A DNA stretch of 64,000 bases from Arthrobacter sp. Soil763 (lineage in GTDB: Bacteria > Actinomycetota > Actinomycetes > Actinomycetales > Micrococcaceae), in assembly GCF_001428365.1 (NCBI RefSeq), contig NZ_LMSH01000003.1:166892-230891 (forward strand). Reading direction: 5' to 3'. This document shows positions 39,653-50,009 of the stretch, piece after piece. The translations under genes and the position numbers were made by a program. The notes beneath the pieces were generated by a model. The model was not told where the DNA came from. It saw only the letters and a program-made list of their open reading frames with translations, and did no database searches. Each line of letters starts with the position of its first letter. Position 1 is the first letter of the stretch.

Positions 39653-40471
39653 CTAAAGCCAGCCGAGCGGATCCACGACTTCCCCGTTGACCATCACCTC
39701 GAAGTGGAGGTGGCAGCCGGTGGAGGCGCCGGTGGTTCCGCTCATCGCCACCACATCGCCGCGTGAGACCTGCTGGCCCACGTGGACGCTGGACGACGAC
39801 AAGTGGTTGTACGTGGTCTCCAGGCCGTTGCCATGGTCGATCACGACCCGGTTGCCGCCCCCGTAGGGGTGCCAGCCGGAAAAGGTAACGGTGCCGCTCG
39901 CGGCGGCGTGCACGGCGGTGCCGCACTGGGCGGCGTAGTCCTGGCCGCGGTGGAACTCGCCGGCCCCGCCGGTGATGGGGCTGATCCGGTAGCCGAAGGC
40001 CGAGGCGGAGACCATGGAGTCAAGCGGGGCTCCGAGGCTGCCCGTGGAAGCGGCGCGCGTGATGGAGCCGACCGACTGGGCGCTGAGCAGCTGCTTGAGC
40101 CGGCCGTCCGGGTCGCCCTTGGTGGTCACGGCGGTGCGGTTGAAGTTGATCTCGGCGGCGGCGGCCTTCACTTCAGGCTGCGCGGCGGCGGAGACCGAAC
40201 CGGTGCGGGCGGCGCCGGTGGCCGTCGCGGGGCCGGTGGCAGGCACGGCGACGGTCAGGACCAGGCCCGTGGCAGCCAGGGCGATGCCGGCCTTCTGCCC
40301 CACTCCGCTGACGGCGGCAAAGTCAGTTACCTGGCGGAACGGGCTGCGCCGGCCGCGGCGCTCGTCGCGGTGCGCGTCACGCGGGCGGCCGGTAAGAACG
40401 ACGGCGGCCGGGCGCGGCTCCGGAGCGGGGCCGGTCGCACGACGGCGGCCCCGGACGGTCTGGGTGGTCAA
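39653..40471 (-). CDS. Secreted M23 (LytM) metallopeptidase
   Basis: A 272-residue exported endopeptidase. A ~55-residue Arg/Pro-rich cytoplasmic N-region precedes the hydrophobic GIALAATGLVLTVAVPA signal. The C-terminal LytM domain (~165-270) has the zinc motifs HRGQDYA (H-x-x-x-D) and CHLHFEV (HxH). It hydrolyses peptidoglycan cross-bridges outside the cell. The start is TTG 40471 with AGAGGA upstream; that ribosome site touches the 3' end of the c-di-AMP riboswitch, so ligand could gate translation directly. The signal region resembles that of the neighbouring C40 protein (QKAGIALAATGLVL versus RQAAVIAAASGLVL), hinting at shared origin. Confidence 0.88.
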   Translation of the reverse strand: MTTQTVRGRRRATGPAPEPRPAAVVLTGRPRDAHRDERRGRRSPFRQVTDFAAVSGVGQKAGIALAATGLVLTVAVPATGPATATGAARTGSVSAAAQPEVKAAAAEINFNRTAVTTKGDPDGRLKQLLSAQSVGSITRAASTGSLGAPLDSMVSASAFGYRISPITGGAGEFHRGQDYAAQCGTAVHAAASGTVTFSGWHPYGGGNRVVIDHGNGLETTYNHLSSSSVHVGQQVSRGDVVAMSGTTGASTGCHLHFEVMVNGEVVDPLGWL

Positions 40472-40481
40472 GAAGGGTTCC

Positions 40482-40698
40482 TCTCTGGCTAGCCTGCGAA
40501 GTTAGCTGTCGGATTCGGGTCAGAGAGATCAAAGACCCGGTCCGCCGGTGCAAGCATCCAGGCACAGGGGAATCCAAGGACATCCTCTGGTGTTTGCTTG
40601 CCGCTAGCGGACTTCACCCCAAGGCTGCCGCAGCAGCCGTTAGTGGTTCCCCCGCCTCTGCCAGAAGGATGATTCGCCTACTGATCCGCTGGCAGAGC
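40482..40698 (-). promoter_or_regulatory. c-di-AMP (ydaO-yuaA) riboswitch upstream of the M23 gene
   Basis: The same ordered elements as the first copy: CTCTGCCA/TGGCAGAG hairpin, GGCGGGGGAACCA, TTGGGGTGAAGTCCGC, a large variable arm (about 40530-40600), GACCCGAATCCGACAGCTAAC, TTCGCAGGC. The 3' end GCCAGAGAGG contains the gene's own ribosome site, 11 bases before the TTG. Translational as well as transcriptional control is therefore possible. Confidence 0.9.
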
Positions 40699-40743
40699 TC
40701 GGCTTCGGATCAGATAACGGTTTAGTATCAGTGCTAGTCATCA

Positions 40744-40773
40744 ACTATAGAGGATTAAGGCCCGTAGTGATAA
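40744..40773 (-). promoter_or_regulatory. Promoter of the M23 riboswitch leader
   Basis: TTATCA (40773-40768), 18 bases, then TATAGT (40749-40744, five of six). The start near 40737 is 40 bases before the first riboswitch helix. Confidence 0.45.
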
Positions 40774-40833
40774 TTCCGTTATCCGGTTGTGGAGAACTTT
40801 CCGCGTGTCCCGCGGCCGGCCCCTGGACCGGAC

Positions 40834-41532
40834 TTACCCGAGGGTAACAAAGACGTGGGCGGCGACCTCGGGCGGCAGCTCAAGGGCCCCCTGGATGTCG
40901 GGAACCCGGACGGAGATGTACTCCCCGACGCGTTCCAGCGACACGGCGGCGCCCGGGCGGATTCCCCCCTCATCGAGCTGGGCCAGCAGTTCCGGCTCGA
41001 CCTGGATCGGTTCGGCCAGCCGGTTCACGGTGATCCGGGCACCCTCCGCGTAGCCCGCCATGGCGTCAAGCAGGTTCACCACACCGTGCCCCTGTGCCGG
41101 TTCGAGCGGTACGCCGCCGATCTCGGCGAGGCCGGGGATGGGGTTTCCGTAGGGCGAGACGGTGGGGTGGTCCAGCAGTTCGAAGATCCTGCGCTCGACC
41201 CGCTCGCTCATCACGTGCTCCCAGCGGCACGCCTCCTCGTGGACGTAGGCCCAGTCGAGGCCGATCACGTCGGCAAGGAGCCGTTCGGCGAGGCGGTGCT
41301 TGCGCATGACTTCGATAGCGCGTTTCCGGCCGACGGCGGTGAGTTCAAGGTGCCGGTCGCCGGAGACGACCACGAGCCCGTCTCGCTCCATGCGCCCGAC
41401 GGTCTGGGACACGGTCGGGCCGGAGTGGCGCAGCCGTTCGGCGATGCGGGCGCGGAGGGCGACGATGTTCTCTTCTTCGAGTTCCAGGATGGTCCGAAGA
41501 TACATCTCCGTGGTGTCGATCAGATCCGTCAT
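40834..41532 (-). CDS. DtxR/IdeR-family metal-dependent repressor
   Basis: A 232-residue regulator. The N-terminal winged HTH (1-70, MTDLIDTTEMYLRTILELEEENIV ... RHSGPTVSQTVGRMERDGLV) is followed by the dimerisation/metal domain with HRLAERLL and the ancillary-site residues of WEHVMSERVERRI, and a C-terminal SH3-like FeoA domain (~150-225). All three domains of IdeR/DtxR are present. Such proteins repress iron-acquisition genes when Fe(II)-loaded. It lies divergently from serC; its nearest plausible target in the window is the siderophore-interacting protein at 59.8 kb. Fe versus Mn specificity was not determined. Confidence 0.9.
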   Translation of the reverse strand: MTDLIDTTEMYLRTILELEEENIVALRARIAERLRHSGPTVSQTVGRMERDGLVVVSGDRHLELTAVGRKRAIEVMRKHRLAERLLADVIGLDWAYVHEEACRWEHVMSERVERRIFELLDHPTVSPYGNPIPGLAEIGGVPLEPAQGHGVVNLLDAMAGYAEGARITVNRLAEPIQVEPELLAQLDEGGIRPGAAVSLERVGEYISVRVPDIQGALELPPEVAAHVFVTLG

Positions 41533-42997
<1,465 letters not shown>

Positions 42998-43025
42998 GCC
43001 CGGCGCGGTCCCGGCTTGGGACGCG

Positions 43026-44369
43026 TCAGCGTCCGACGGCGTCGTCCGGATTCGTCCCCCGGGCGGCGCCGTCTGTGGTTTCCGTGGTCTCCGCGTGGTG
43101 GCCGCCGCCGTCGGGCACCACCCGGAAGAACCGGAGCCCGCGGGCGCGCCGGTTGAAAGCGATCCGCAGGTGTTTGGCCCGGACAATCCAGACCATGCCG
43201 ATCAGCGCCGCGGCCACACCGGAGGCCGCCGCGACGCCCATCGACCAGCGTGCGCCGGCGACGTTCGCCACCCAGCCGACCAGCGGGGCGCCGATGGGCG
43301 TGCCGCCCATGAAGATCGCCATGTACAGGGCCATCACCCGGCCGCGCATGACCGGGTCCGTGGTGGTCTGCACGTAGCCGTTGGCGCTGGTCATCATGGT
43401 GATCGCGAACAGGCCGACCGGCACCAGGGTGATGCCGTACCAGAAGTAGTCCGGTGCCATGGCGGCGAGGCCGGATGTCACGCCGAAGGCTCCCGCCGCA
43501 CCGAAGATCACGCGCATGCGGGGTTTCTTCCGTCCCGCCGAGAGCAGGGCGCCGACGACGGAGCCGATCGCCATGATCGAATTCATCAGGCCGAAGGCGC
43601 CGGCGTCGAGGCCGAACTCCGTCCCCACCATGGCGGCGATGAACAGGACGAAGTTCAGCCCGAGCGTGCCGACGATGAAGACCGCCACCAGCACCACCAC
43701 GATGTCGGGCCGGTACTGCACGTAGCGCAGGCCCTCCCGGATCCGGCCCTTGCCGGCGGCCGCGCGGGGCAGCTGGCGCAGCGAGGCGGACGGGATCTTG
43801 GCCAGGCTCAGCAGCAGGGCCATGAACGTGGCGGTGTTGACGAGGAAGACCCAGCCCGGGCCGATGGCCACGGTCAGCACCCCGGCGACGGCCGGCCCGA
43901 TCATCCGTGCCACGTTGAAGGAGGCGCTGTTGAGGGCGACCGCATTGGGCAGGTAGTCGTCGCGTACCAGTTCGGAGACGAACGTCTGCCGCACCGGCGC
44001 GTCCACGGCGGAGACGACGCCCAGCAGCAGCGCGAAGACGTAGACATGCCAGAGCTGCGCGGCCCCGGAGACCACCAGGACGCCCAGCGCCGCGCTCAGC
44101 AGGGCCATCGCCGACTGGGTGAGTACCAGCAGGCGCTTGCGGTTGAAACGGTCGGCGACCAGGCCGGCCACCGGCGCGAGGAACAGCTGCGGGCCCAGCT
44201 GCAGGGCCATCGTGACGCCCATGGCCCCGGCGTCCTGGTCGGTCAGGTGGTCAAAGACCAGCCAGTCCTGGGCGGTGCGCTGCATCCAGGTCCCGATGTT
44301 CGAGACGAGCGCACCAATGAACCAGATCCGGTAGTTCAGGATGTGCAGGGATTTGAAGGTGGACCTCAT
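43026..44369 (-). CDS. MFS exporter (EntS/TMS-like)
   Basis: A 447-residue, twelve-helix transporter. NYRIWFIGALVSNIGTWMQRTAQDWLVF at the start, the LVADRFNRKRLL motif between helices 2 and 3 and the DAPVRQTFVSELV segment are typical of the MFS_3 group that includes the enterobactin exporter. It probably exports a small hydrophobic compound or siderophore. A charged tail of about 35 residues (REF VVPDGGGHHAETTETTDG-type composition) ends the protein. It follows serC convergently with 28 bases between stops. Substrate unknown; proximity to a DtxR regulator makes siderophore export conceivable but unproven. Confidence 0.82.
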   Translation of the reverse strand: MRSTFKSLHILNYRIWFIGALVSNIGTWMQRTAQDWLVFDHLTDQDAGAMGVTMALQLGPQLFLAPVAGLVADRFNRKRLLVLTQSAMALLSAALGVLVVSGAAQLWHVYVFALLLGVVSAVDAPVRQTFVSELVRDDYLPNAVALNSASFNVARMIGPAVAGVLTVAIGPGWVFLVNTATFMALLLSLAKIPSASLRQLPRAAAGKGRIREGLRYVQYRPDIVVVLVAVFIVGTLGLNFVLFIAAMVGTEFGLDAGAFGLMNSIMAIGSVVGALLSAGRKKPRMRVIFGAAGAFGVTSGLAAMAPDYFWYGITLVPVGLFAITMMTSANGYVQTTTDPVMRGRVMALYMAIFMGGTPIGAPLVGWVANVAGARWSMGVAAASGVAAALIGMVWIVRAKHLRIAFNRRARGLRFFRVVPDGGGHHAETTETTDGAARGTNPDDAVGR

Positions 44370-44414
44370 GTCCAGGCCTTCCGCCGCCGCGCTCTCCCGA
44401 ACCGTCCCAAACCG

Positions 44415-44981
44415 CTAGTCGGCCTCTACCTGGGACGGCGCTTCAGCGGCCTCGTCCTCGGGGGCGTCGTCGCCGGGTGCCTCGGGGGCTTCGTCCTCGG
44501 TGGCTCCGTCCTGCGGTGCCTCCCCGGACGCTTCCCCGGCGCCGGCGCCGGACTGAGCGGCCTCGTCCTCCTGGGCGTCCTCGGGCCGCACCCGTTCAGC
44601 CCAGGGCACCCACTCCGGGGCCAGGATGGAGTCCTCGGACGGCAGCAGGCCCAGTTCGTTGACCGTGACCACCTTGGAGCGCGAGTTGCGGGTCAGCACT
44701 GCGTACCATTGCCAGCCGCTGTAGCCGGGCAGCTTGGACTCGAAGAGGTGGGTGACCAGGCGGTCGCCTTCGCTCTTGGCCGCCAGGTGCCGGCCGATCT
44801 GGTCCGCCTGGGCGATGCCCTCCACGGCGGTCCGGGCGGCGTCGACGGCGGCGGCCAGGAACGCGTCGGGTTTACCGGTGCGCCACACGGGCACGCCGTA
44901 GCGCGGTTTGGATCCTGCTTTGGAGTCGGCTTTGGCGCCGGCGGCCGCCGGGGCGGCGTTCTGTTCAGGTTCCGGAGTCAT
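44415..44981 (-). CDS. DUF3027 family protein
   Basis: A 188-residue protein. The conserved core (~25-130) has AVDAARTAVEGIA, GRHLAAKSEGDRLVTHLFE, GWQWYAVLTRNSRSKVVTVNE and LLPSEDSILAPEWVPWAERVRPED, the actinobacterial DUF3027 signature. An acidic Glu/Ala/Pro tail of ~55 residues follows. Function unknown; the family is regularly encoded beside a cold-shock-domain gene, as here (seven bases after its stop), implying a shared job in RNA handling or growth control. Confidence 0.85.
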   Translation of the reverse strand: MTPEPEQNAAPAAAGAKADSKAGSKPRYGVPVWRTGKPDAFLAAAVDAARTAVEGIAQADQIGRHLAAKSEGDRLVTHLFESKLPGYSGWQWYAVLTRNSRSKVVTVNELGLLPSEDSILAPEWVPWAERVRPEDAQEDEAAQSGAGAGEASGEAPQDGATEDEAPEAPGDDAPEDEAAEAPSQVEAD

Positions 44982-44988
44982 GGAGGCC

Positions 44989-45372
44989 TTACGCGTCCAG
45001 CTCGTCGGCGACCTTACGCAGGGCCGCGGCGATCGCCTTGGCCTTGTTGCCCTCCGGGTACTTGCCCGCGGACAGCGTGCCGGAGAGGTTGTCGAGCACG
45101 GTCACCAGGTCCTGCACCAGCGGCGCGAGGTCCCGGGCGCTGGGCCGCTTGGCCTTCGCGATCGACGGCGTCTTGTCCAGCACGCGCAGGCCCAGGGCCT
45201 GGGCGCCCTTGCGGCCGTCAGCCACGCCGAACTCCACCCGGGTGCCGGCTTTCAGGTCCGTGACGCCCTCGGGCAGCGCGGATTTGGGCAGGAAGACCTC
45301 CTGGCCGTCCTCGCCTGCGAGGAATCCGAAGCCTTTTTCCTTGTCATACCACTTGACCTTGCCGGTGGGCAC
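44989..45372 (-). CDS. Cold-shock-domain protein with C-terminal extension
   Basis: A 127-residue protein. Residues 1-67 form a cold-shock domain with RNP1 KGFGFL and RNP2-like EVFLPK (VFLP in place of VFVH). Residues 70-127 add a basic then helical extension (KAKRPSARDLAPLVQDLV ...) absent from standard CspA. It should bind single-stranded RNA or DNA; the altered RNP2 suggests different affinity. It is coupled to the downstream DUF3027 gene. The second, standard CspA of this window is at 57470-57673. Confidence 0.88.
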   Translation of the reverse strand: MPTGKVKWYDKEKGFGFLAGEDGQEVFLPKSALPEGVTDLKAGTRVEFGVADGRKGAQALGLRVLDKTPSIAKAKRPSARDLAPLVQDLVTVLDNLSGTLSAGKYPEGNKAKAIAAALRKVADELDA

Positions 45373-45549
45373 GTAATCAACCTTCTTCGTTCTGCGGGTG
45401 CACGTCCGGCGGCCAGCGCATCCGCATGGTTATGCGGGTTCAGGGTGTGGCCGCCCGGACCGTGTTGGTCTGTTCCTCCAAGGTTATCCTGCCTTGCCCA
45501 CTTTGGCGGGTTGAGGCACGGGGTGGGCAGCCCTGTTAGCGTTGCCTCC

Positions 45550-45783
45550 ATGATTCCCCAGCGTTTCCGGCGGCCCCTCCTGATCCTTGCGGCTGCGGCT
45601 GCGGCGCTGTCCCTGGCGGCGGTCGGTGCCGTCATGCTGATGGCGTTGAACAACTCCGTGGCCCCGGTGTGGATCACCTCCGCCGCGCTCTACGGGCTCC
45701 CCATTGCGTTCCTGCTCATGCTGGTGCTCGTGATTGACGCCGTCTCCGGCCGGCGCCGGACACCCGGGCCCGGCGAAAGGTAA
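45550..45783 (+). CDS. Small membrane protein, two helices
   Basis: A 77-residue protein from ATG 45550: basic N-terminus MIPQRFRRP, hydrophobic LLILAAAAAALSLAAVGAVM, a short NNSVAPVW loop and a second helix ending in LVLVIDAVSGRRRTP. No recognised domain. The ribosome site is weak, but codon usage and hydrophobic pattern look like a real gene, and it ends ten bases before the helicase-associated gene, probably in one transcript. Function unknown. Confidence 0.55.
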   Translation: MIPQRFRRPLLILAAAAAALSLAAVGAVMLMALNNSVAPVWITSAALYGLPIAFLLMLVLVIDAVSGRRRTPGPGER

Positions 45784-45793
45784 CGTTGGACTG

Positions 45794-48286
45794 ATGTCCC
45801 TCATCCGCGCGCTGAGCAAGGAAATGCAGGCCCGCAGCGACGACTCGTTGCGGGCCCTGTTCGCCGCGCGGCCGGACCTGATGTCGCCCCCGGTGCCGGA
45901 TTTCGCCGCCCTTGCGGCCCGGGCCAGCGGCAGGGTCAGCGTGCAGCGGGCCCTGGAGCGTCTCAACCGTCCGCAGATGCAGGTCCTGGAGACGCTGTAT
46001 CTGTGCACCAACACCGACACCGGGCAGAGTGCGTCCGCGGCCACGCTGAAGCGGCTGATCAACGGGGCAACCCTCGCCGCCCTGGAACCGCTCCTGCAGT
46101 CGCTCCAGGAACTTGCCCTCGTGCACCGCGCCGAACCGCCGCACGGGACCGGCGCCGCCGCGGCACGGCAGCGGCATTACCTGCCGGTGGGCAGCCTCCG
46201 GGACGTCATCGGCATCTACCCTGCAGGCCTGGGGCGAAGCTACACCGAGCTGGTCCGGCTCCAGCCCGCCTTCGCCCAGCGCGTGGTGCACCTGGTCGCC
46301 GAGCTGCACCAGGCCGGCGCCGACGTCGCCCCGGCGACGACGCCGATGGAAGCGGCGCTGTCGCTGCAGCACTGGACGGCGTCCCCCGAAGCCCTGCGGT
46401 CGCTCCTGGCCACCGCGCCGGAGCGCACGGCGGCGCTGCTGGCACGCTTCGGAAACTGGGCCATGGGTGCCGTGCCGCAGGCACAGCGCCGCGCCTCGGT
46501 ACTGAACGAGGGGCCCGACGTCGGCCCCGTCGACTGGCTGCTGGCCCGCGGGCTGCTGGTGCCGCTGGACGCCGCGCACGTGGAACTTCCGCACAGCGTC
46601 GGCGTCGCGCTTCGCGGCGGCTATGTGATCGCGCACTTCACGCTAACCCCGCCGGTTCCGACCCTGGGGCAGACCAGCGCTGCCCTGCGCCGGAACGCCG
46701 CGCTCGGCGCCATCGCCGAAACACTGCGGCTGGCCGGCGAGCTGCTCCACACCGTCCGCGAGCAGCCTCTGACCACCCTGCGCAGCGGCGGGGTGGGCGT
46801 CCGCGAGATGAAGCGGCTCGCCGACGCACTGCGGATCGGCGTCCACGAGGCCGGGTTGCTGGCCGAGCTGTGCGCGCTGGCAGGGCTGCTCCGGCTCGAT
46901 GTGGACAGTTCCGCCTGGGTCCAGGCGCCGCAGCTGGAGTGGCTGGGCCTGCCCCGGCAGGAACAGTGGCTGTGGCTGGTCAACGCCTGGCTTGCCAGCG
47001 AACGGGTCCCGTCGCTGGTCGGACAGCCGCTCAGCGGCACCCCGGCGGCGCAGGCGCACCGCGGAATGGCCGGCAGCACCATCAATGCGCTCTCCGCGGA
47101 AGCGCAGCGGCCCGACGCCCCGGTGGTCCGGAAACGGATCCTGGAAATCCTGAACGAGCTGACCCGGGAGGCCGCGGCGGCCGACGGCGACGCGCCGGTG
47201 CTCGACGCCGCCGCCGTGCTGGAACGTGCCGACTGGTCCCAGCCGCGGATGGCCCGCCGCTTCAGCTCCCTGGTCCAGGGTGTCCTGGCCGAAGCCGAAA
47301 TGCTCGGGCTGATCGGCTCCGGCGCCCTGAGCCAGATCGGCGCGGCGATCGCCGTCGAACAGCCCGACGAGGCCCTGTCCATCCTGGGTGAGCACCTCCC
47401 CGCGGCGCTGAACCACGTGCTGCTGCAGGCGGACCTGACCGCGGTCGCGCCCGGCTACCTGGATCCGGAGCTGAGCGAGAAACTCCTCACTATGTCCGAC
47501 GCGGAGGGCCAGGGCCCCGCCACGATCTACCGGTTCTCCGTCGCCTCGGTCCGGCGGGCGCTCGACGCCGGCCAGGATGCGGCTGCCCTGCTGGAGTTCC
47601 TCCGCGACCATTCGGCGACGGCGGTTCCACAGCCGCTGCAGTACCTCATCGAGGACACCGCCGCCCGGCATGCCAGGATCCGGGTGGGCGCCGCGGGCAG
47701 TTTCATCCAGAGCGAGGACGAGACAGCGCTGCTGGAACTGCTGAACAATCCCGCCGCCGCGGGCCTTGGCCTGGTCCGGATCGCGCCCACGGTGCTGGTC
47801 AGCCCCGCCCCGGCCCGGGACGCCGCCGCGCTGCTGCGCGGACTGGGCCTGTCCCCCGCGGTCGAGGACGACGGTTCCGCCGTCCGGCTGCGGCGCAGCA
47901 CCGCCGCGCCCGGCAGTGCCCGCCCGGTCTACACTGCCCCGCGCACGGCCCCCGAGGACGCCGACGTCGACGCCCAGCTGGCGGTGCTGCGGGACGCCGG
48001 CACCCGCGCCGACGCCGGAGCGGCGGGCGGCCGCGGCGGTACGGGCACCCCCGGCGAGGCCGCCACGCAGTTGGGCCTGGAGACGCTGCAGAAGGCGATC
48101 CGGCTCAAGCAGCGGGTCGTGATGAACATCGTCGACAGTCTGGGGAATGCCACCCGGGAAACCGTTGTTCCGGTAGCAGTGAATGGCGGGCGTGTGCGCG
48201 TGTTTGATCCGGCCAAGGAAACCGAGCGCGTCCTCTCCATCCACCGGATCATCGACATCGAAGCCACCGAGGAACTGCTCCAGTGA
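45794..48286 (+). CDS. Helicase-associated (Helicase_C_3) partner of XPB
   Basis: An 830-residue actinobacterial protein with no Walker motifs. The N-terminal part is a helical/winged-helix-rich region (RALERLNRPQMQVLETLYL, AATLKRLINGATLAALEPLL). The C-terminal ~130 residues form the Helicase_C_3 domain that precedes and pairs with the XPB-like helicase. It overlaps the XPB gene by four bases (GTGA), so the two are co-produced. Its start ATG 45794 is preferred to the longer frame, which runs through the small membrane gene. Likely a structural partner in DNA repair; the mechanism is not known. Confidence 0.8.
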   Translation: MSLIRALSKEMQARSDDSLRALFAARPDLMSPPVPDFAALAARASGRVSVQRALERLNRPQMQVLETLYLCTNTDTGQSASAATLKRLINGATLAALEPLLQSLQELALVHRAEPPHGTGAAAARQRHYLPVGSLRDVIGIYPAGLGRSYTELVRLQPAFAQRVVHLVAELHQAGADVAPATTPMEAALSLQHWTASPEALRSLLATAPERTAALLARFGNWAMGAVPQAQRRASVLNEGPDVGPVDWLLARGLLVPLDAAHVELPHSVGVALRGGYVIAHFTLTPPVPTLGQTSAALRRNAALGAIAETLRLAGELLHTVREQPLTTLRSGGVGVREMKRLADALRIGVHEAGLLAELCALAGLLRLDVDSSAWVQAPQLEWLGLPRQEQWLWLVNAWLASERVPSLVGQPLSGTPAAQAHRGMAGSTINALSAEAQRPDAPVVRKRILEILNELTREAAAADGDAPVLDAAAVLERADWSQPRMARRFSSLVQGVLAEAEMLGLIGSGALSQIGAAIAVEQPDEALSILGEHLPAALNHVLLQADLTAVAPGYLDPELSEKLLTMSDAEGQGPATIYRFSVASVRRALDAGQDAAALLEFLRDHSATAVPQPLQYLIEDTAARHARIRVGAAGSFIQSEDETALLELLNNPAAAGLGLVRIAPTVLVSPAPARDAAALLRGLGLSPAVEDDGSAVRLRRSTAAPGSARPVYTAPRTAPEDADVDAQLAVLRDAGTRADAGAAGGRGGTGTPGEAATQLGLETLQKAIRLKQRVVMNIVDSLGNATRETVVPVAVNGGRVRVFDPAKETERVLSIHRIIDIEATEELLQ

Positions 48287-49929
48287 ATGACGGACCGCTG
48301 ATCGTCCAGAGCGACAAAACCATCCTGCTGGAAGTGGACCACGACCAGGCCACGGAGGCGCGGCACGCGATCGCCGCGTTCGCCGAGCTGGAGCGCGCCC
48401 CGGAGCACGTCCACAGCTACCGGCTCACCCCGCTCGGCCTTTGGAACGCCCGGGCGGCCGGCCTGGACGCCGAGCAGGTCCTCGACACCCTGCTCAAGTA
48501 CTCCCGGTTCCCGGTGCCGCACTCGCTGCTGATCGACATTGAAGAGACCATGTCCCGCTACGGCCGGCTGCGGCTGGAGAAGGACCCGCAGCACGGGCTT
48601 GTGATGCGCACCTCCGACTACCCGGTCCTCGAGGAGGTCAGCCGGGCCAAGAAGATCGCTCCCCTGCTGGGGCCCCGGATCGACGCCGAAACCGTCGTCG
48701 TGCACTCCTCCCAGCGCGGGCAGCTCAAGCAGCTGCTGCTGAAGATCGGCTGGCCCGCCGAGGATTTCGCCGGCTACGTCGACGGCACCCCGCACCCGAT
48801 CCTGCTCGACGAATCCGGCTGGAAGCTCCGGCCCTACCAGCAGCTGGCCACGGAGAACTTCTGGGCCGGCGGCAGCGGCGTCGTCGTCCTCCCCTGCGGC
48901 GCCGGCAAGACCCTGGTGGGCGCCGCCGCGATGGCGACCAGTTCCACCACCACGCTGATCCTGGTGACCAACACGGTTTCGGCCCGGCAGTGGAAGGACG
49001 AGTTGCTCAAGCGCACCTCGCTGACCGAAGAGGAGATCGGCGAGTACTCCGGCTCGGTCAAGGAAGTCCGGCCCGTCACGATCGCCACCTACCAGGTGCT
49101 CACCACCAAGCGGGGTGGCCTCTACCCGCACCTGGAACTGGTCGACGGCAACGACTGGGGCCTCATCATCTATGACGAGGTCCACCTGCTGCCGGCCCCG
49201 ATCTTCCGGATGACCGCGGACCTGCAGGCCCGCCGGCGCCTCGGGCTGACCGCCACCCTGGTCCGCGAGGACGGCCGCGAGGGCGAGGTCTTCAGCCTGA
49301 TCGGGCCCAAACGCTACGACGCCCCGTGGAAGGACATCGAGGCGCAGGGATACATCGCGCCGGCGGACTGCGTGGAGGTCCGGGTGGACCTGCCGCGGGA
49401 CGAGCGGGTGGCGTACGCCATGGCCGAGGACGCGGACAAGTACCGGCTCTGCGCCACGTCCGAAACCAAGACCGGGATCGTGGAACGGCTTGTCGCCGAG
49501 CACGCGGGCGAGCAACTGCTGGTGATCGGCCAGTACATCGACCAGCTCGACGAAATCGGCGAGCGCCTGCAGGCCCCGGTCATCAAGGGCGACACCTCCG
49601 TCAAGGAACGCCAGCGGCTCTTCGACGCGTTCCGCGCCGGGGAAGTCCAGACCCTGGTGGTCTCCAAGGTGGCCAACTTCTCCATCGACCTGCCCGAGGC
49701 CTCGGTGGCGATCCAGGTTTCCGGTTCCTTCGGCTCGCGCCAGGAGGAGGCGCAGCGGCTCGGGCGGCTGCTGCGGCCCAAGCAGGACGGCCGCGCCGCC
49801 CGCTTCTACTCCCTCGTGGCCCGGGACACCCTGGACCAGGATTTCGCGGCCAAGCGCCAGCGCTTCCTCGCCGAGCAGGGCTACGCCTACCGGATCATGG
49901 ACGCCAAGGACGTCGGCGCAGGCGGGTAG
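48283..49929 (+). CDS. DNA repair helicase XPB (superfamily 2)
   Basis: A 548-residue SF2 helicase of the XPB/RAD25 type. The N-terminal damage-recognition-like domain (~1-170) is followed by LRPYQQLA, Walker A LPCGAGKT (~197-204), the DEVH box IIYDEVHLLP, RED-like VREDGREGEVF, SLIGPKRYDAPW, then the second RecA fold ending in GSRQEEAQRLGRLLRPK. It starts at GTG 48283 within the preceding gene's stop. Bacterial XPB homologs unwind DNA with 3'-5' polarity; a repair role is inferred from family. Three 11-bp repeats lie across its stop. Confidence 0.93.
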   Translation: MNDGPLIVQSDKTILLEVDHDQATEARHAIAAFAELERAPEHVHSYRLTPLGLWNARAAGLDAEQVLDTLLKYSRFPVPHSLLIDIEETMSRYGRLRLEKDPQHGLVMRTSDYPVLEEVSRAKKIAPLLGPRIDAETVVVHSSQRGQLKQLLLKIGWPAEDFAGYVDGTPHPILLDESGWKLRPYQQLATENFWAGGSGVVVLPCGAGKTLVGAAAMATSSTTTLILVTNTVSARQWKDELLKRTSLTEEEIGEYSGSVKEVRPVTIATYQVLTTKRGGLYPHLELVDGNDWGLIIYDEVHLLPAPIFRMTADLQARRRLGLTATLVREDGREGEVFSLIGPKRYDAPWKDIEAQGYIAPADCVEVRVDLPRDERVAYAMAEDADKYRLCATSETKTGIVERLVAEHAGEQLLVIGQYIDQLDEIGERLQAPVIKGDTSVKERQRLFDAFRAGEVQTLVVSKVANFSIDLPEASVAIQVSGSFGSRQEEAQRLGRLLRPKQDGRAARFYSLVARDTLDQDFAAKRQRFLAEQGYAYRIMDAKDVGAGG

Positions 49930-49953
49930 CCGGCGGGTAGCTGGCGGGTAGCT
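49921..49953. repeat. Three 11-bp tandem repeats across the XPB stop codon
   Basis: GGCGGGTAGC plus one base (C or T) repeats three times at 49921, 49932 and 49943. The first copy contains the TAG stop of the XPB gene; extra copies add further TAGs in other frames. Confidence 0.8.
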
Positions 49954-50009
49954 GGCGCCCAAAGAACACACATCCGCCGTTCAGAAAACTCACAGAGTCT
50001 GGGAGCATC

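Noticed and set aside
44908..45549. Long upstream extension of the small membrane protein gene
   Set aside because: It is antisense to the DUF3027 and cold-shock genes and has the composition of a shadow frame.
45794..49929. The helicase-associated gene as a frameshifted piece of the XPB helicase
   Set aside because: It has no helicase motifs of its own, the XPB protein is complete, and this two-gene arrangement is normal in actinobacteria.
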